From Roseomonas sp. GC11 (lineage in GTDB: Bacteria > Pseudomonadota > Alphaproteobacteria > Acetobacterales > Acetobacteraceae), in assembly GCF_024437745.1 (NCBI RefSeq), contig NZ_JANFNY010000021.1:1-64000 (forward strand): a DNA stretch of 64,000 nt, written 5' to 3'. How positions within the stretch are numbered: position 1 is the first letter of the stretch; each line of letters opens with the position of its first letter. The notes beneath the pieces were generated by a model. That model was not told where the DNA came from, made no database searches, and saw only the letters and a program-made list of their open reading frames with translations. Of this stretch, positions 31,900-40,702 are shown piece by piece. A program made the position numbers and the translations under genes.

Positions 31900-31968
31900 G
31901 GGGTCGCCTCCTCCCCGCCCTTTTTCCCGGCGTTTCTGGCGCGCGGGGGGGGCGGTTTTGCGGGAGGA

Positions 31969-31979
31969 TATGTCACATA
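31969..31979. promoter_or_regulatory. Dyad upstream of paaA
   Basis: The odd palindrome TATGTCACATA lies in the only AT-rich stretch before paaA, 70 bp from its start, inside the paaA-paaX gap. It could be part of the promoter or bind a regulator. It does not resemble the 20-bp dyads at 32974 and 43329. Confidence 0.4.
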
Positions 31980-31990
31980 AAATACGGCAT

Positions 31991-32875
31991 TCAAGATAAA
32001 TCGGTAACGCGTTCGCGGAAGCGCAGCGCCAGTTCCGGCCCCGGCGGCGGCAGCGCGCCGCCCTCGCCCCGGCCCTCCGCCTCCAGCCAGGATTCGGCGG
32101 CGGGCAGCAGGCGGTGATACAGCGCCCCCGCCAGCGCCCGTGCCGCCCGCCCCGGCCAGCCCGGCGGCAGCAGCGCCTCCGGCAGGCCAGGGTCGCGCAG
32201 CACCAGCCGGCGGAACTCATGCACCAGCAGCAGCCGCAGCGTCAGCGCCTCCAGCGGCGCGGGAATGGGCGCCTCCCGCAGCGGGGCGAAGAGCGTGAGG
32301 AACGCCGCATAGCCCTCCGCCAGCGGCGCCAGCGGGAAGGCCTGGCCCACCGCCGCCAGCGCCGCCGCATCCCGCGCCTCGGCGCGGAAGGCCGGCAGCC
32401 CCGCCGGCGGCTCCCGCCAGGGCGAGGCCAGCAGCCCCGGCGCCACCAGCGCGAAGCCCTGGGCCAGCAGCGCCTCCCGCTGCTCCGCCGCCTCGGCCAG
32501 GACGAAATGCAGCCGGCCATCCCAGTCCGGGGACCGCGCGGCATAGATGCGGCGGGCGGCGGCGGCGAATTCCGCCTCACCCCGCGCGCCCAGGCGGTGG
32601 AAGGAGAGCCGCCCCTGCCGGCTGCGCGCCAGCCAGCCCTCTTCCACCAGGCGCGACATGGCGGTGCGCACCTGGCCCTCATTCAGGCCGAAGCGGTCCA
32701 GCACCGCCTGCAGGCTGCCCAGCCAGAGGGAGCCGCCGCGCGGTGCCACCACATCGCCATAGAGCGTGATGATCAGCGAGGCGGTGCGCGGCGGGCGCGG
32801 CAGCCGGGCGAGCAGGCCGGACAGCGCGGGAGCAGGGAGGGGCGCCGCGCTCGGGGAGGGGCGGGGGAGGGACAT
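31991..32875 (-). CDS. paaX: Phenylacetic acid degradation repressor PaaX
   Basis: This 294-residue regulator responds to phenylacetyl-CoA in known systems. The N-terminal winged helix is readable: [57 protein letters not shown] (about residues 33-90). The central segment has [11 protein letters not shown] and the C-terminal [28 protein letters not shown] is the PaaX hallmark. It is upstream of and co-directional with paaA, and divergent from the Liv-type importer genes. With the TetR gene at 37937, this cluster has two regulators. Confidence 0.93.
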   Translation of the reverse strand: MSLPRPSPSAAPLPAPALSGLLARLPRPPRTASLIITLYGDVVAPRGGSLWLGSLQAVLDRFGLNEGQVRTAMSRLVEEGWLARSRQGRLSFHRLGARGEAEFAAAARRIYAARSPDWDGRLHFVLAEAAEQREALLAQGFALVAPGLLASPWREPPAGLPAFRAEARDAAALAAVGQAFPLAPLAEGYAAFLTLFAPLREAPIPAPLEALTLRLLLVHEFRRLVLRDPGLPEALLPPGWPGRAARALAGALYHRLLPAAESWLEAEGRGEGGALPPPGPELALRFRERVTDLS

Positions 32876-32946
32876 GGCGGCTCCGGCACGGCGGGTCGGG
32901 AGGGCTGCAATGGCGCTGCCGGGGCGGTGCTGGCAAGCTGGGGCGG

Positions 32947-32993
32947 ACCGTCCGGCCGGGGAAATTGCTTGATTTGACCGTCCGGCCGGTCAA
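32947..32993. promoter_or_regulatory. Tandem operator in the paaX / Liv importer gap
   Basis: A full 20-bp dyad, TTGACCGTCCGGCCGGTCAA (32974-32993), is preceded by a partial copy, ACCGTCCGGCCGG (32947-32959), with starts 31 bp apart on the same face of the helix. The full site matches the reverse complement of 43329-43348 at 19 of 20 bases. This length and symmetry suit a TetR-family dimer. Confidence 0.8.
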
Positions 32994-33054
32994 TTCTGCT
33001 GTCCAGAGGCGGGGCCAAAGAAGCCCCGGCACGTCCAAGGAGGAGAAAACGTCC

Positions 33055-34206
33055 ATGCGGAAATTCGCCGCGGGCCTGTTGCTGGCGCTTGGCCTGGCGA
33101 CGGCCGCCGAGGCCGCCGACCCCATCCGGGTCGGCGTCGTGCTGTCCGAAACCGGCCCGGGCGCCTCGCTCGGCATCCCCGAGGGCCGCTCCATCCGCCT
33201 GCTGCCGCGCGAGATCGGCGGCCTGCCCGTCGAATGGATCATCCTCGACGATGGCTCCGACACCACCCGCGCCGTCACCAGCATGCGCAAGCTGATCACC
33301 GACAACCGGGTGGATGCGGTGGTGGGGTCCACCGTCACCCCCGCCTCGCTCGCCATGGTCGAGGTGGCGGCGGAACAGCGCGTGCCCATGATCTCCCTGG
33401 CCGGCTCCGCCGCCATCGTCGCCCCCGTCGATGAACGCCGCCGCTGGGTCTTCAAGACCGCGCAGAACGACGCGCTGATGGCCGGCGCCGTGGCCGACAC
33501 CATGGCCGCCCAGGGCGTGAAGAGCCTCGGCGTCATCGCCGTCAGCGACTCTTACGGCGATGGCTGGATCGCCACCATGCGCCCGCTGCTGGAGGCGCGC
33601 GGCATCCGCGTCGTCGCCGAGGAGCGCTATGCCCGCACCGACACCAGCGCCACCGGCCAGGCCCTGAAGCTGGCCGCCGCCAGGCCGGATGCCGTCTTCA
33701 TCATCTCCGCCGGCACGCCCGCCGCCCTGCCGGCCAAGGCCCTGCGCGAGCGCGGCTATCGCGGCCCCCTGTACCAGACCCACGGCGTCGCCAATGCCGA
33801 TTTCCTCCGCGTCGGCGGGCGGGAGGTCGAGGGCACCATCCTCCCCGTCGGGCCGGTCGTGCTGGCGGACCAGCTGCCGGAAAGCCACCCCTCGCGCGCC
33901 ATCGCTAGGCAGTATCGCGATGCCTATGAGGCGGTGCATGGCGCGGGCAGCGTCTCGGCCTTCGGCTCCTATGCCTATGATGCCGGCATCCTGTTGCAGC
34001 ACGCCATTCCGGTCGCCGCGCGTGCCGCCGCGCCCGGCACGCCGGAGTTCCGCGCCGCCCTGCGCGACGCGCTCGAAGGGCTGCGGAACGTCGTCTATGT
34101 CAATGGCGTCGCCAATATGTCCCCCACCGACCATGTCGGGCAGGACCACCGCGCCCGCGTGATGGCCGTCATCCGCAATGGCGGCTGGCAGCTTCTGGGG
34201 GAATAG
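33055..34206 (+). CDS. ABC transporter substrate-binding protein (Liv/branched-chain type)
   Basis: This 383-residue periplasmic protein starts [20 protein letters not shown] with cleavage before ADPIRVG. It has the type 1 fold seen in [52 protein letters not shown] and [13 protein letters not shown]. The ribosome site AAGGAGGAGAAAA is excellent. It leads the Liv-type operon of the paa cluster and lies just beyond the tandem operator. HAAT-family binding proteins of this kind often bind aromatic acids, so phenylacetate or a related arylacetate is the probable ligand. Confidence 0.9.
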   Translation: MRKFAAGLLLALGLATAAEAADPIRVGVVLSETGPGASLGIPEGRSIRLLPREIGGLPVEWIILDDGSDTTRAVTSMRKLITDNRVDAVVGSTVTPASLAMVEVAAEQRVPMISLAGSAAIVAPVDERRRWVFKTAQNDALMAGAVADTMAAQGVKSLGVIAVSDSYGDGWIATMRPLLEARGIRVVAEERYARTDTSATGQALKLAAARPDAVFIISAGTPAALPAKALRERGYRGPLYQTHGVANADFLRVGGREVEGTILPVGPVVLADQLPESHPSRAIARQYRDAYEAVHGAGSVSAFGSYAYDAGILLQHAIPVAARAAAPGTPEFRAALRDALEGLRNVVYVNGVANMSPTDHVGQDHRARVMAVIRNGGWQLLGE

Positions 34207-34221
34207 AAACGGGAAGAGACT

Positions 34222-34270
34222 CCAGGGGCGCCGCCCCTGGAACCCCGCCGGGGGGACAGGGTCCCCCCGG
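34222..34270. terminator. Two hairpins between importer binding-protein and permease genes
   Basis: CCAGGGGCGCCGCCCCTGG and CCGGGGGGACAGGGTCCCCCCGG lie in the 101-bp gap inside the Liv operon. No T run follows, so they may reduce rather than stop read-through, or protect the upstream mRNA. Both would favour more binding protein than permease. Confidence 0.6.
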
Positions 34271-34307
34271 ACCCCGCCATCAGTGGGCTTTCAAGCCGGG
34301 GACTGGC

Positions 34308-35351
34308 ATGGACCTCTCGATCCTTCTGGTGCTGGTGCAGGACGGCATCGTCAACGGTGCCATCTATGGCCTGCTGGCGCTGGCGCTCGTCATCGTCTTC
34401 ACCGTCACCCGCATCATCTGGGTGCCCATCGGTGAGTTCGTCTCCTTCGGCGCCCTCACCCTCGCCATGCTGGAAGCCGGGCAGATGCCGGGCACCGTGG
34501 CCCTCACCGCCCTGCTCGGGCTGGGCGCGGCCGCGGCACGGCTCTGGGCGGCGCGCGCGCGCCTGACGCCGGCGGGGGTGGCGCGGTGCCTGCTCACCGC
34601 GCTGCTGCCGGCGGGGCTCGCGGCGCTGCTGGCCTGGGCCTGCCTCGCCTGGGGCGCGCCGCAGCCGCTGCGCATCCTCGCCGCCCTCGCCATTGTCACG
34701 CCCATGGCGCCCTTTCTGTATGACACGCTCTACCGGCCCATGGCGGGGGCCAGCGTGCTCGTGCTGCTCATCGCCTCCGTCGCCCTGCACCTCGCCCTGC
34801 AGGGGCTGGGGCTGATCTTCTTCGGCGCCGAGGGTTCCCGCACCGAAAGCCTGGCCGACAGCCTGCTGGAAATCGGGCCGCTGCTCGTCACCGGGCAATC
34901 CCTCATCATCCTGGCGGTGACGCTGGTGCTGATCGCGGCGCTGGCGCTGTTCTTCGGCCATACCCTGCTCGGCAAGGCGCTGCGCGCCACGGCGGTCAAC
35001 CGCCTCGGCGCGCGGCTGGTGGCCATCCCCCCCGCGCTCTGCGGCCATGTCGCCTTCACCCTGGCGGGCGGCATCGCGGCGCTGGGCGGCATCCTCATCT
35101 CCGCCACAACCACCCTCTATTATGACACCGGCTTCCTCATCGCGCTGAAGGGTTTCGTCGCCGCCGTCATCGGCGGCCTTGCCAGCTACCCGCTGGCCGC
35201 CCTCGGCGCCCTGCTGATCGGGCTGGTCGAGAGCTTCGCCGCCTTCAACGCCAGCGCTTTCAAGGAAGTGCTGGTCTTCATGATCATCATCCCCGTGCTG
35301 CTGTGGCGCTCCTGGCGCATGCCCGCCGCGCTGGACGAGGGCGAGGAGTGA
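34308..35351 (+). CDS. Branched-chain-type ABC permease (LivH family)
   Basis: This 347-residue inner-membrane permease has about nine predicted helices. Family marks are [41 protein letters not shown] at the N-terminus and [16 protein letters not shown] plus [14 protein letters not shown] near the middle of the C-terminal half. A stretch of about 60 residues after the third helix ([25 protein letters not shown]) is longer than in typical LivH. It ends three bases before the permease-ATPase fusion gene. Confidence 0.88.
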   Translation: MDLSILLVLVQDGIVNGAIYGLLALALVIVFTVTRIIWVPIGEFVSFGALTLAMLEAGQMPGTVALTALLGLGAAAARLWAARARLTPAGVARCLLTALLPAGLAALLAWACLAWGAPQPLRILAALAIVTPMAPFLYDTLYRPMAGASVLVLLIASVALHLALQGLGLIFFGAEGSRTESLADSLLEIGPLLVTGQSLIILAVTLVLIAALALFFGHTLLGKALRATAVNRLGARLVAIPPALCGHVAFTLAGGIAALGGILISATTTLYYDTGFLIALKGFVAAVIGGLASYPLAALGALLIGLVESFAAFNASAFKEVLVFMIIIPVLLWRSWRMPAALDEGEE

Positions 35352-35353
35352 CC

Positions 35354-37129
35354 ATGCCCCACCGCCTCCTCCTCCCCCTCCTGGCGGCGCTGGCCCTGCT
35401 GCCGCTGCTGCCGGGCTTCCCGCCCTTCTGGGTCACCCTGCTCTGCTATGCCGGGCTGGCGGCGCTGGTCGCGCTCGGCCTCGTGGTGCTGACGGGTGTG
35501 GCCGGCCTCACCTCCTTCGGGCAGGCCATCTTCGTCGGCTTCGGCGCCTATGCCAGCGCCATCCTCACCACGCGCCACGGCGTCTCGCCCTGGGCGGCGC
35601 TGCCGGCGGCGCTGCTCGCCGCGGGCGTGATGGCGGCGCTGATCGGCGCGCTCACCCTGCGCCTGCGCGGCCACTACCTCGCCATCGCCACCATCGCCTG
35701 GAATGTCAGCTTCTACTACCTCGCCGCCAATCTCGACCTGACGCAGCGCAATGACGGCATCAGCGGCATCCCGCCCCTCCGCCTCGGCGAGACCGCGCTG
35801 ACCGAGGCGCGCGCCTTCTACCCGCTGGTGCTGCTCTGCCTCGGCCTCGCTTTGCTGGCGACGCGCAACCTGCTCGATTCCCGGGTGGGCCGCGCCATCC
35901 GCGCCCTGCGCGGCGGCGCCCTCGCCGCCGAATCCTTCGGCGTGGACACCTACCGCGCGAAGCTGCTCGCCTTCATCTATGCCGGGTTGCTGGCCGGCCT
36001 CTCCGGCTGGCTCTACGCGCATCTGCAGCGTGCGGTGAACCCCTCGCCCTTCAGCCTGACCATGAGCATCGACTACCTGCTGATGGCCGTGGCCGGTGGC
36101 GTGCAGCATCTGGGCGGCGCGCTGCTCGGCGCCCTGCTGGTGACGCTGCTGCGCGACCAGTTGCAGAGCCTGCTGCCCGCCCTGCTCGGCGCCCAGGGCA
36201 ATTTCGAGAGCATCGTCTTCGGCCTCGCCCTGGTGATGCTGCTGCAAGGAGCGCCGCAGGGGCTGTGGCCGCTGCTGATGCGCCCCTTCGCCCGCTGGAA
36301 CGGCCCCCGCGCCGCGGCCACCCCGCCCCCGGCGGCCGCGCCCCTGCCACAGCGCGCCCGCCCCGCCCCGGGCACCGAGATCCTCCGTGCCGAGGACCTG
36401 CAAAAGCGCTTCGGCGGGCTGGTCGCGGTGAATGGCGTCGGCTTCCACCTGGAGGCGGGCGAGGTGGTCGGCCTCATCGGCCCGAATGGCGCCGGCAAGA
36501 GCACCACCTTCAACCTGCTGACCGGCGTGCTGGCGCCGACGCGGGGCGCGGTGCGCTTCCTCGGCACGCCCATCGCCGGCCTGCCGGCGCGCCGCATCGC
36601 CACCCTCGGCATCGCCCGCAGCTTCCAGCATGTGAAGCTGGTGCATGGCATGTCGGTGCTGGAGAATGTCGCCCTCGGCGCGCATCTGCGCGGCCGGGCC
36701 GGCGCCCTGCGCGCCGCGCTGCGCCTGGACCGCGCGGAGGAGGCGCGCCTCCTCGCCCTCGCCTGGGCGCAGATCGAACGCGTGGGCCTCGCCGCCGTCG
36801 CCCATCTGCCGGCGGACTCCCTGGCCCTCGGGCAGCAGCGCCTGGTGGAGATCGCCCGCGCCCTCTGCCTCGACCCCGTGCTGCTGCTGCTGGATGAGCC
36901 CGCCGCCGGGCTGCGCCACCTGGAGAAGGCTGCGCTCTCCTGCCTGCTCGACCGCCTGCGCGCGGAGGGCATGACCATTCTTCTCGTCGAGCACGACATG
37001 GATTTCGTCATGAGCCTGACCGACCGCCTCGTGGTGATGAATTTCGGCGCCGAGCTGGCGCAGGGCCGCCCGCGCGAGATCCAGCGCAACCCGGCGGTGA
37101 TCGATGCCTATCTGGGCAGTGCGGCATGA
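35354..37129 (+). CDS. Fused LivM-type permease and LivG-type ATP-binding protein
   Basis: This 591-residue protein joins two normally separate subunits. Residues about 1-310 are a LivM permease with about ten helices (GLTSFGQAIFVGFGAYASAILTTRHGVSPW, RGHYLAIATIAWN). After a Pro/Ala linker, residues about 340-591 are an ATPase with Walker A GPNGAGKSTT near 376, signature ALGQQR near 490 and Walker B LLLLDEP near 511, ending EHDMDFVMSLTDRLVVMNFG. There is no stop or frame change between them, so the fusion is real. It overlaps livF by four bases. Confidence 0.92.
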   Translation: MPHRLLLPLLAALALLPLLPGFPPFWVTLLCYAGLAALVALGLVVLTGVAGLTSFGQAIFVGFGAYASAILTTRHGVSPWAALPAALLAAGVMAALIGALTLRLRGHYLAIATIAWNVSFYYLAANLDLTQRNDGISGIPPLRLGETALTEARAFYPLVLLCLGLALLATRNLLDSRVGRAIRALRGGALAAESFGVDTYRAKLLAFIYAGLLAGLSGWLYAHLQRAVNPSPFSLTMSIDYLLMAVAGGVQHLGGALLGALLVTLLRDQLQSLLPALLGAQGNFESIVFGLALVMLLQGAPQGLWPLLMRPFARWNGPRAAATPPPAAAPLPQRARPAPGTEILRAEDLQKRFGGLVAVNGVGFHLEAGEVVGLIGPNGAGKSTTFNLLTGVLAPTRGAVRFLGTPIAGLPARRIATLGIARSFQHVKLVHGMSVLENVALGAHLRGRAGALRAALRLDRAEEARLLALAWAQIERVGLAAVAHLPADSLALGQQRLVEIARALCLDPVLLLLDEPAAGLRHLEKAALSCLLDRLRAEGMTILLVEHDMDFVMSLTDRLVVMNFGAELAQGRPREIQRNPAVIDAYLGSAA

Positions 37130-37857
37130 GCGCGCCGCTGCTCGCCGCCGCCGCGCTGCATGTCGCCTATGACGGCATCCTGGCGGTGCAGGAGGTGCAT
37201 CTGGCCGTGCCGGCCGGGCGCATCGTCACCATCCTTGGCCCGAATGGCGCGGGAAAATCCTCGCTGCTGAACGCGCTGATGGGCGTCGTGCCCTGCGCCG
37301 GGTGCGTCACCTTCGCCGGGCACGACCTCGCGGCGGAGGGTGTGGAGGCGCGCGTGGCCATGGGCCTCAGCCTCGTGCCCGAGAAGCGCGAATTGTTTTC
37401 CAGCATGAGCGTGGAGGACAATCTGCGCCTCGGCCGCTTCCGCCTGCGCCGCGGCGCCGGAGGCGAGGCCGCCCTGAAAAAAATCTTCGCCATGTTCCCG
37501 CGGCTGGAGGAGCGGCGGCACCAGCAGGCGGGCACCCTCTCCGGCGGGGAGCGGCAGATGCTGGCCATGGGCCGCGCCCTGATGGGCGAACCGCGCCTGC
37601 TGATGCTGGACGAGCCGAGCCTGGGCCTCGCCCCGCTGGTGGTGCGCGACATTCTGGAGGCCGTGGCGCGGCTGCGCGATGCCGGTGTCTCGATCCTGCT
37701 GGTGGAGCAGAATGCCCGTGCCGCGCTGCGCATCGCCGATTACGGCTATGTGCTGGAGGGAGGCCGCGTCGTGATGGAAGGCCCGCCCGCCACCTTGCAG
37801 GCGGATGGCCGCATCATCGAATCCTATCTCGGCTTCCGCGCGGCGGAGCCTGCCTGA
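37126..37857 (+). CDS. Branched-chain-type ABC transporter ATP-binding protein (LivF family)
   Basis: This 243-residue ATPase powers the importer together with the fused LivG half. Walker A is GPNGAGKSSLLNAL, the signature is LSGGERQMLAMGRALM, and Walker B is LLMLDEPSLGLAP. The tail VEQNARAALRIADYGYVLEGGRVVMEG is typical of LivF. Its ATG overlaps the preceding stop, closing a four-gene operon. Two strong hairpins follow before the convergent TetR gene. Confidence 0.93.
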   Translation: MSAPLLAAAALHVAYDGILAVQEVHLAVPAGRIVTILGPNGAGKSSLLNALMGVVPCAGCVTFAGHDLAAEGVEARVAMGLSLVPEKRELFSSMSVEDNLRLGRFRLRRGAGGEAALKKIFAMFPRLEERRHQQAGTLSGGERQMLAMGRALMGEPRLLMLDEPSLGLAPLVVRDILEAVARLRDAGVSILLVEQNARAALRIADYGYVLEGGRVVMEGPPATLQADGRIIESYLGFRAAEPA

Positions 37858-37875
37858 CGCTTTCTGAGGGCGGGT

Positions 37876-37923
37876 GCAGGGGACCCTGTCCCCTGCTGGG
37901 GGTGAGGGGGCAAAGCCCCCTCA
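37876..37923. terminator. Double hairpin between convergent livF and tetR genes
   Basis: GCAGGGGACCCTGTCCCCTGC and TGAGGGGGCAAAGCCCCCTCA are perfect or near-perfect stems. They lie in the 79-bp gap between convergent genes and can act on both strands. Confidence 0.75.
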
Positions 37924-37936
37924 GGCGCGCGGCGTT

Positions 37937-38560
37937 TCAGCTCTGTGCTTCCACCCGCAGCGCCGCCTTGGCGCCTTCCAGCCCTTCCGCCACCAGGGCG
38001 ATGGCGATGCGCGCGTAATCCTCGCGCGAGAGCGGGCCGCCCTCACGGTGCCAGTGGTAATGCCAGTTGAGCATGGCGAAGATCGACATGGTCAGCGGCT
38101 TCAAAAGCCGTGGCGTGCGGCCGGTTTCCGGGTCCAGCTCCGCCACCACGGCCGAGACTTCGGCCACCAGCGCGCGCTCCAGCGCCTTCACGCTGTCCTG
38201 CCGCTCGGGCGAGAGCAGGCGCAGGCAGGTGATCTGCACATGGTGGATGGCATCCGCCTCGCGATAGGCCAGCAGCAGCGCGGTGGCCATCGCCTCCAGC
38301 CGAGCGCGGGGCGGCAGGGCAGGGTCGGCGGCCTCCCGCACGGCGAGGACCAGCTGGTGCAGATGCAGCGCCAGCACGTCGAAGAGCAGCGCCTCCTTGT
38401 CCTTGTAGTAGTGGTAGAGCAGGGCCTTGGAGACGCCGCAGGCCTCGGCCAGCATCGCCATGCTGGCGCGGTCATAGCCATGCTGGGCGAAGAGCTCCGC
38501 CGCCTGGCGCAGGATGCCCTCCCGCTTCTCCTCGTGATCCTGCGCGCGGGGGCGTGCCAT
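37937..38560 (-). CDS. TetR family regulator of the phenylacetate cluster (PaaR-like)
   Basis: This 207-residue regulator has a standard N-terminal helix-turn-helix (REGILRQAAELFAQHGYDRASMAMLAEACGVSKALLYHYYKDKEALL, residues about 12-57). The C-terminal ligand domain contains LALHLHQLVLAVREAADP and LTMSIFAMLNWHYHWHREGGPLSREDYARIAIALVAEGL. It sits between the importer and paaZ inside the paa cluster. It is the obvious candidate to bind the shared TTGACC...GGTCAA dyads upstream of the importer and paaG. Related TetR proteins regulate paa genes in other proteobacteria. No such dyad is seen at its own promoter. Confidence 0.88.
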   Translation of the reverse strand: MARPRAQDHEEKREGILRQAAELFAQHGYDRASMAMLAEACGVSKALLYHYYKDKEALLFDVLALHLHQLVLAVREAADPALPPRARLEAMATALLLAYREADAIHHVQITCLRLLSPERQDSVKALERALVAEVSAVVAELDPETGRTPRLLKPLTMSIFAMLNWHYHWHREGGPLSREDYARIAIALVAEGLEGAKAALRVEAQS

Positions 38561-38641
38561 GGGGGCGTGGTCCTTTCATCCTGTCCTGCCGCGCCGCAAA
38601 CTGGCGGCGCGGCAGGCTCGGCTCAAGTTACTCGGCGCAAG

Positions 38642-40699
38642 TTACTCGGCGGCGGCGGAGAGGGCGCCGGGCCGCGCGCTCATCGTCAGCACCTGATAGC
38701 GCGCGACGGTCTCTCCGTGCTGGTTGAACACCTCGGCATCCCAGCGCACCTCGCCATAATGCGGCTGCCGCGCCGGGGATTTGGACTGCACCGTCAGCCG
38801 CACGGCGATGCTGTCCCCCGGCGAGACGGGCTTGAGGAAGCGGAGATTCTCCAGCCCGTAATTCGCCAGCAGCGGCCCCGGCGCGGGGTCGACGAAGAGC
38901 CCGGCGGCGAAGGAGAGGATCAGGTAGCCATGCGCCACCCGCCCCGGGAAGAAGGGATTGGCGCGCGCCGCCGCCTCGTCCATATGGGCATAGAAGGTGT
39001 CGCCGGTGAAATGCGCGAAATGCTCGATATCCTCGAGCGTGATGGCGCGCGCCGGGGTGCGGATGCTGTCGCCCACGCGCAGCGTGTCGTAGTCGAGGCG
39101 GAAGGGATGCTGGGTCGGGCTGCGTTCCGGCGCGCCCTTCAGCCATTGTCCGGTGAGGGCGGCGATGCGCTCCGGGCTGCCCTGTAGGGCGGTGCGCTGC
39201 ATGTGGTGGTGCACGCCGCGCAGCCCGCCCATTTCCTCGCCGCCGCCGGCGCGGCCCGGGCCGCCATGCACGAGGCCGGGCAGCGGTGAGCCATGCCCGG
39301 TCGATTCCGGCGCGCTGTCGCGGTCGAGCAGCAGCAGGCGGCCATGGAAGGGCGCGAGGCCCAGGGTCAGTTCGGCGGAGATGGCGGGGTCCGCCGTGCA
39401 GATCGTGGCGACCAGGCTGCCCTCGCCGCGCCGCGCGAGTTCGATGGCCTGGCCGAGATCCTCATAGGCGGCGAGGGTGGCGACGGGGCCGAAGGCTTCC
39501 GTGTCGTGCAGCCGCGCGGCAGCCATGGGCGCGCGCGCGCGCAGCAGCACGGGGGCCATGAAGGCCCCCAGCGCCGCATCGGCCCCGAGCGGCGCGCAGG
39601 AATCCGGGTCGCCGTGCAGGATCTCGCATTCGCCGCGCAGCAGGGCGATGCGGCGGCGCACCTCCTCGCGCTGGTCGAGCCCGGCGAGGGCGCCCATCGT
39701 CACCTCCTCCCGCCGCGGGTCACCGGTGACGATGCGGGCGAGGCGCGCCATGAGGGCCTCGGCCACCGCCCCCTCCAGCGCGCGGGGGACGAGGATGCGG
39801 CGGATGGCGGTGCATTTCTGCCCGGCCTTCACCGTCATCTCGCGGGCCACCTCGCGGATGAAGAGATCGAATTCCGGCGTGCCGGGCGTGGCATCGGAGC
39901 CGAGCAGCGCGGCATTGAGCGAATCCCGCTCGGCCACGAAGCGCACGGCGTTGCGGGTGACGGCGGGGTGGTTGCGCAGCAGCGCCGTCGTCTCCACCGA
40001 GCCGGTGAAGGCCAGCACATCCTGCCCCGTCAGATGGTCGAGAAGATCGCCTGTGCCGCCGGCGATGAACTGAAAGGAACCTTCCGGCAGAAGACCGGAG
40101 CCGATGATCAGCCGCGCCAGGGCGTGGGCGAGCTGCGCGCCCGGCGTCGCCGGCTTGGCGATGACCGGCATGCCGGCGAGAAGGGCCGGCGCCAGCTTTT
40201 CCAGCAGGCCCCAGCAGGGAAAGTTGTAGGCATTGACCTGCACCGCCACGCCGGTGAGCGGCGTCAGAACATGCTGGCCAAGGAATTTTCCACCCTTGCC
40301 GAGAGGCTCCGCCGGGCCTTCCGCGAGCAGCGGCGCATCCGGCAATTCCCGCCGCCCGCGCGAGGCATAGGCGAAGAGCGTGGCGATGCCGCCATCAATG
40401 TCGAACCACGCTTCCTTGCGCGTCGTGCCGGTGTCGAAGGAGAGGGCGTGCAGTTCTTCCTTGTTCGCTTCGAGATGCAGGGCGAGACGCTTCAGCAGGT
40501 CGGCGCGGCCGTGGAAGGTGAGGCGGCGCAGCGCCGGGCCGCCTGCCATGCGGGCATGGCGGGCCATGGCGGCGAAGTCGAGATCGGCGCCGCCGCAGCG
40601 GGCCACCACGCGGCCATCGATGGCGCTGCGGATCTCCCGTGCGGTGGAGCCGGCGGGGATCCAGCGCCCCTCAGCATGGCTTTCCAGGATCAGCACCAT
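38642..40699 (-). CDS. paaZ: Oxepin-CoA hydrolase / 3-oxo-5,6-dehydrosuberyl-CoA semialdehyde dehydrogenase PaaZ
   Basis: This 685-residue bifunctional enzyme opens the oxepin-CoA ring and oxidises the resulting aldehyde. The N-terminal aldehyde dehydrogenase (about 1-520) shows VNAYNFPCWGLLEKLAPALLAGMPVIAKPA, the base Glu in RFVAERDSLNA and the nucleophile in VKAGQKCTAIRR. The C-terminal MaoC-type hydratase (about 530-685) shows DIEHFAHFTGDTFYAHMDEAAA and FFPGRVAHGYLILS. It lies three bases beyond paaK's stop on the minus strand, at the end of paaG-paaI-paaK-paaZ. Confidence 0.95.
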   Translation of the reverse strand: MVLILESHAEGRWIPAGSTAREIRSAIDGRVVARCGGADLDFAAMARHARMAGGPALRRLTFHGRADLLKRLALHLEANKEELHALSFDTGTTRKEAWFDIDGGIATLFAYASRGRRELPDAPLLAEGPAEPLGKGGKFLGQHVLTPLTGVAVQVNAYNFPCWGLLEKLAPALLAGMPVIAKPATPGAQLAHALARLIIGSGLLPEGSFQFIAGGTGDLLDHLTGQDVLAFTGSVETTALLRNHPAVTRNAVRFVAERDSLNAALLGSDATPGTPEFDLFIREVAREMTVKAGQKCTAIRRILVPRALEGAVAEALMARLARIVTGDPRREEVTMGALAGLDQREEVRRRIALLRGECEILHGDPDSCAPLGADAALGAFMAPVLLRARAPMAAARLHDTEAFGPVATLAAYEDLGQAIELARRGEGSLVATICTADPAISAELTLGLAPFHGRLLLLDRDSAPESTGHGSPLPGLVHGGPGRAGGGEEMGGLRGVHHHMQRTALQGSPERIAALTGQWLKGAPERSPTQHPFRLDYDTLRVGDSIRTPARAITLEDIEHFAHFTGDTFYAHMDEAAARANPFFPGRVAHGYLILSFAAGLFVDPAPGPLLANYGLENLRFLKPVSPGDSIAVRLTVQSKSPARQPHYGEVRWDAEVFNQHGETVARYQVLTMSARPGALSAAAE

Positions 40700-40702
40700 G
40701 GC

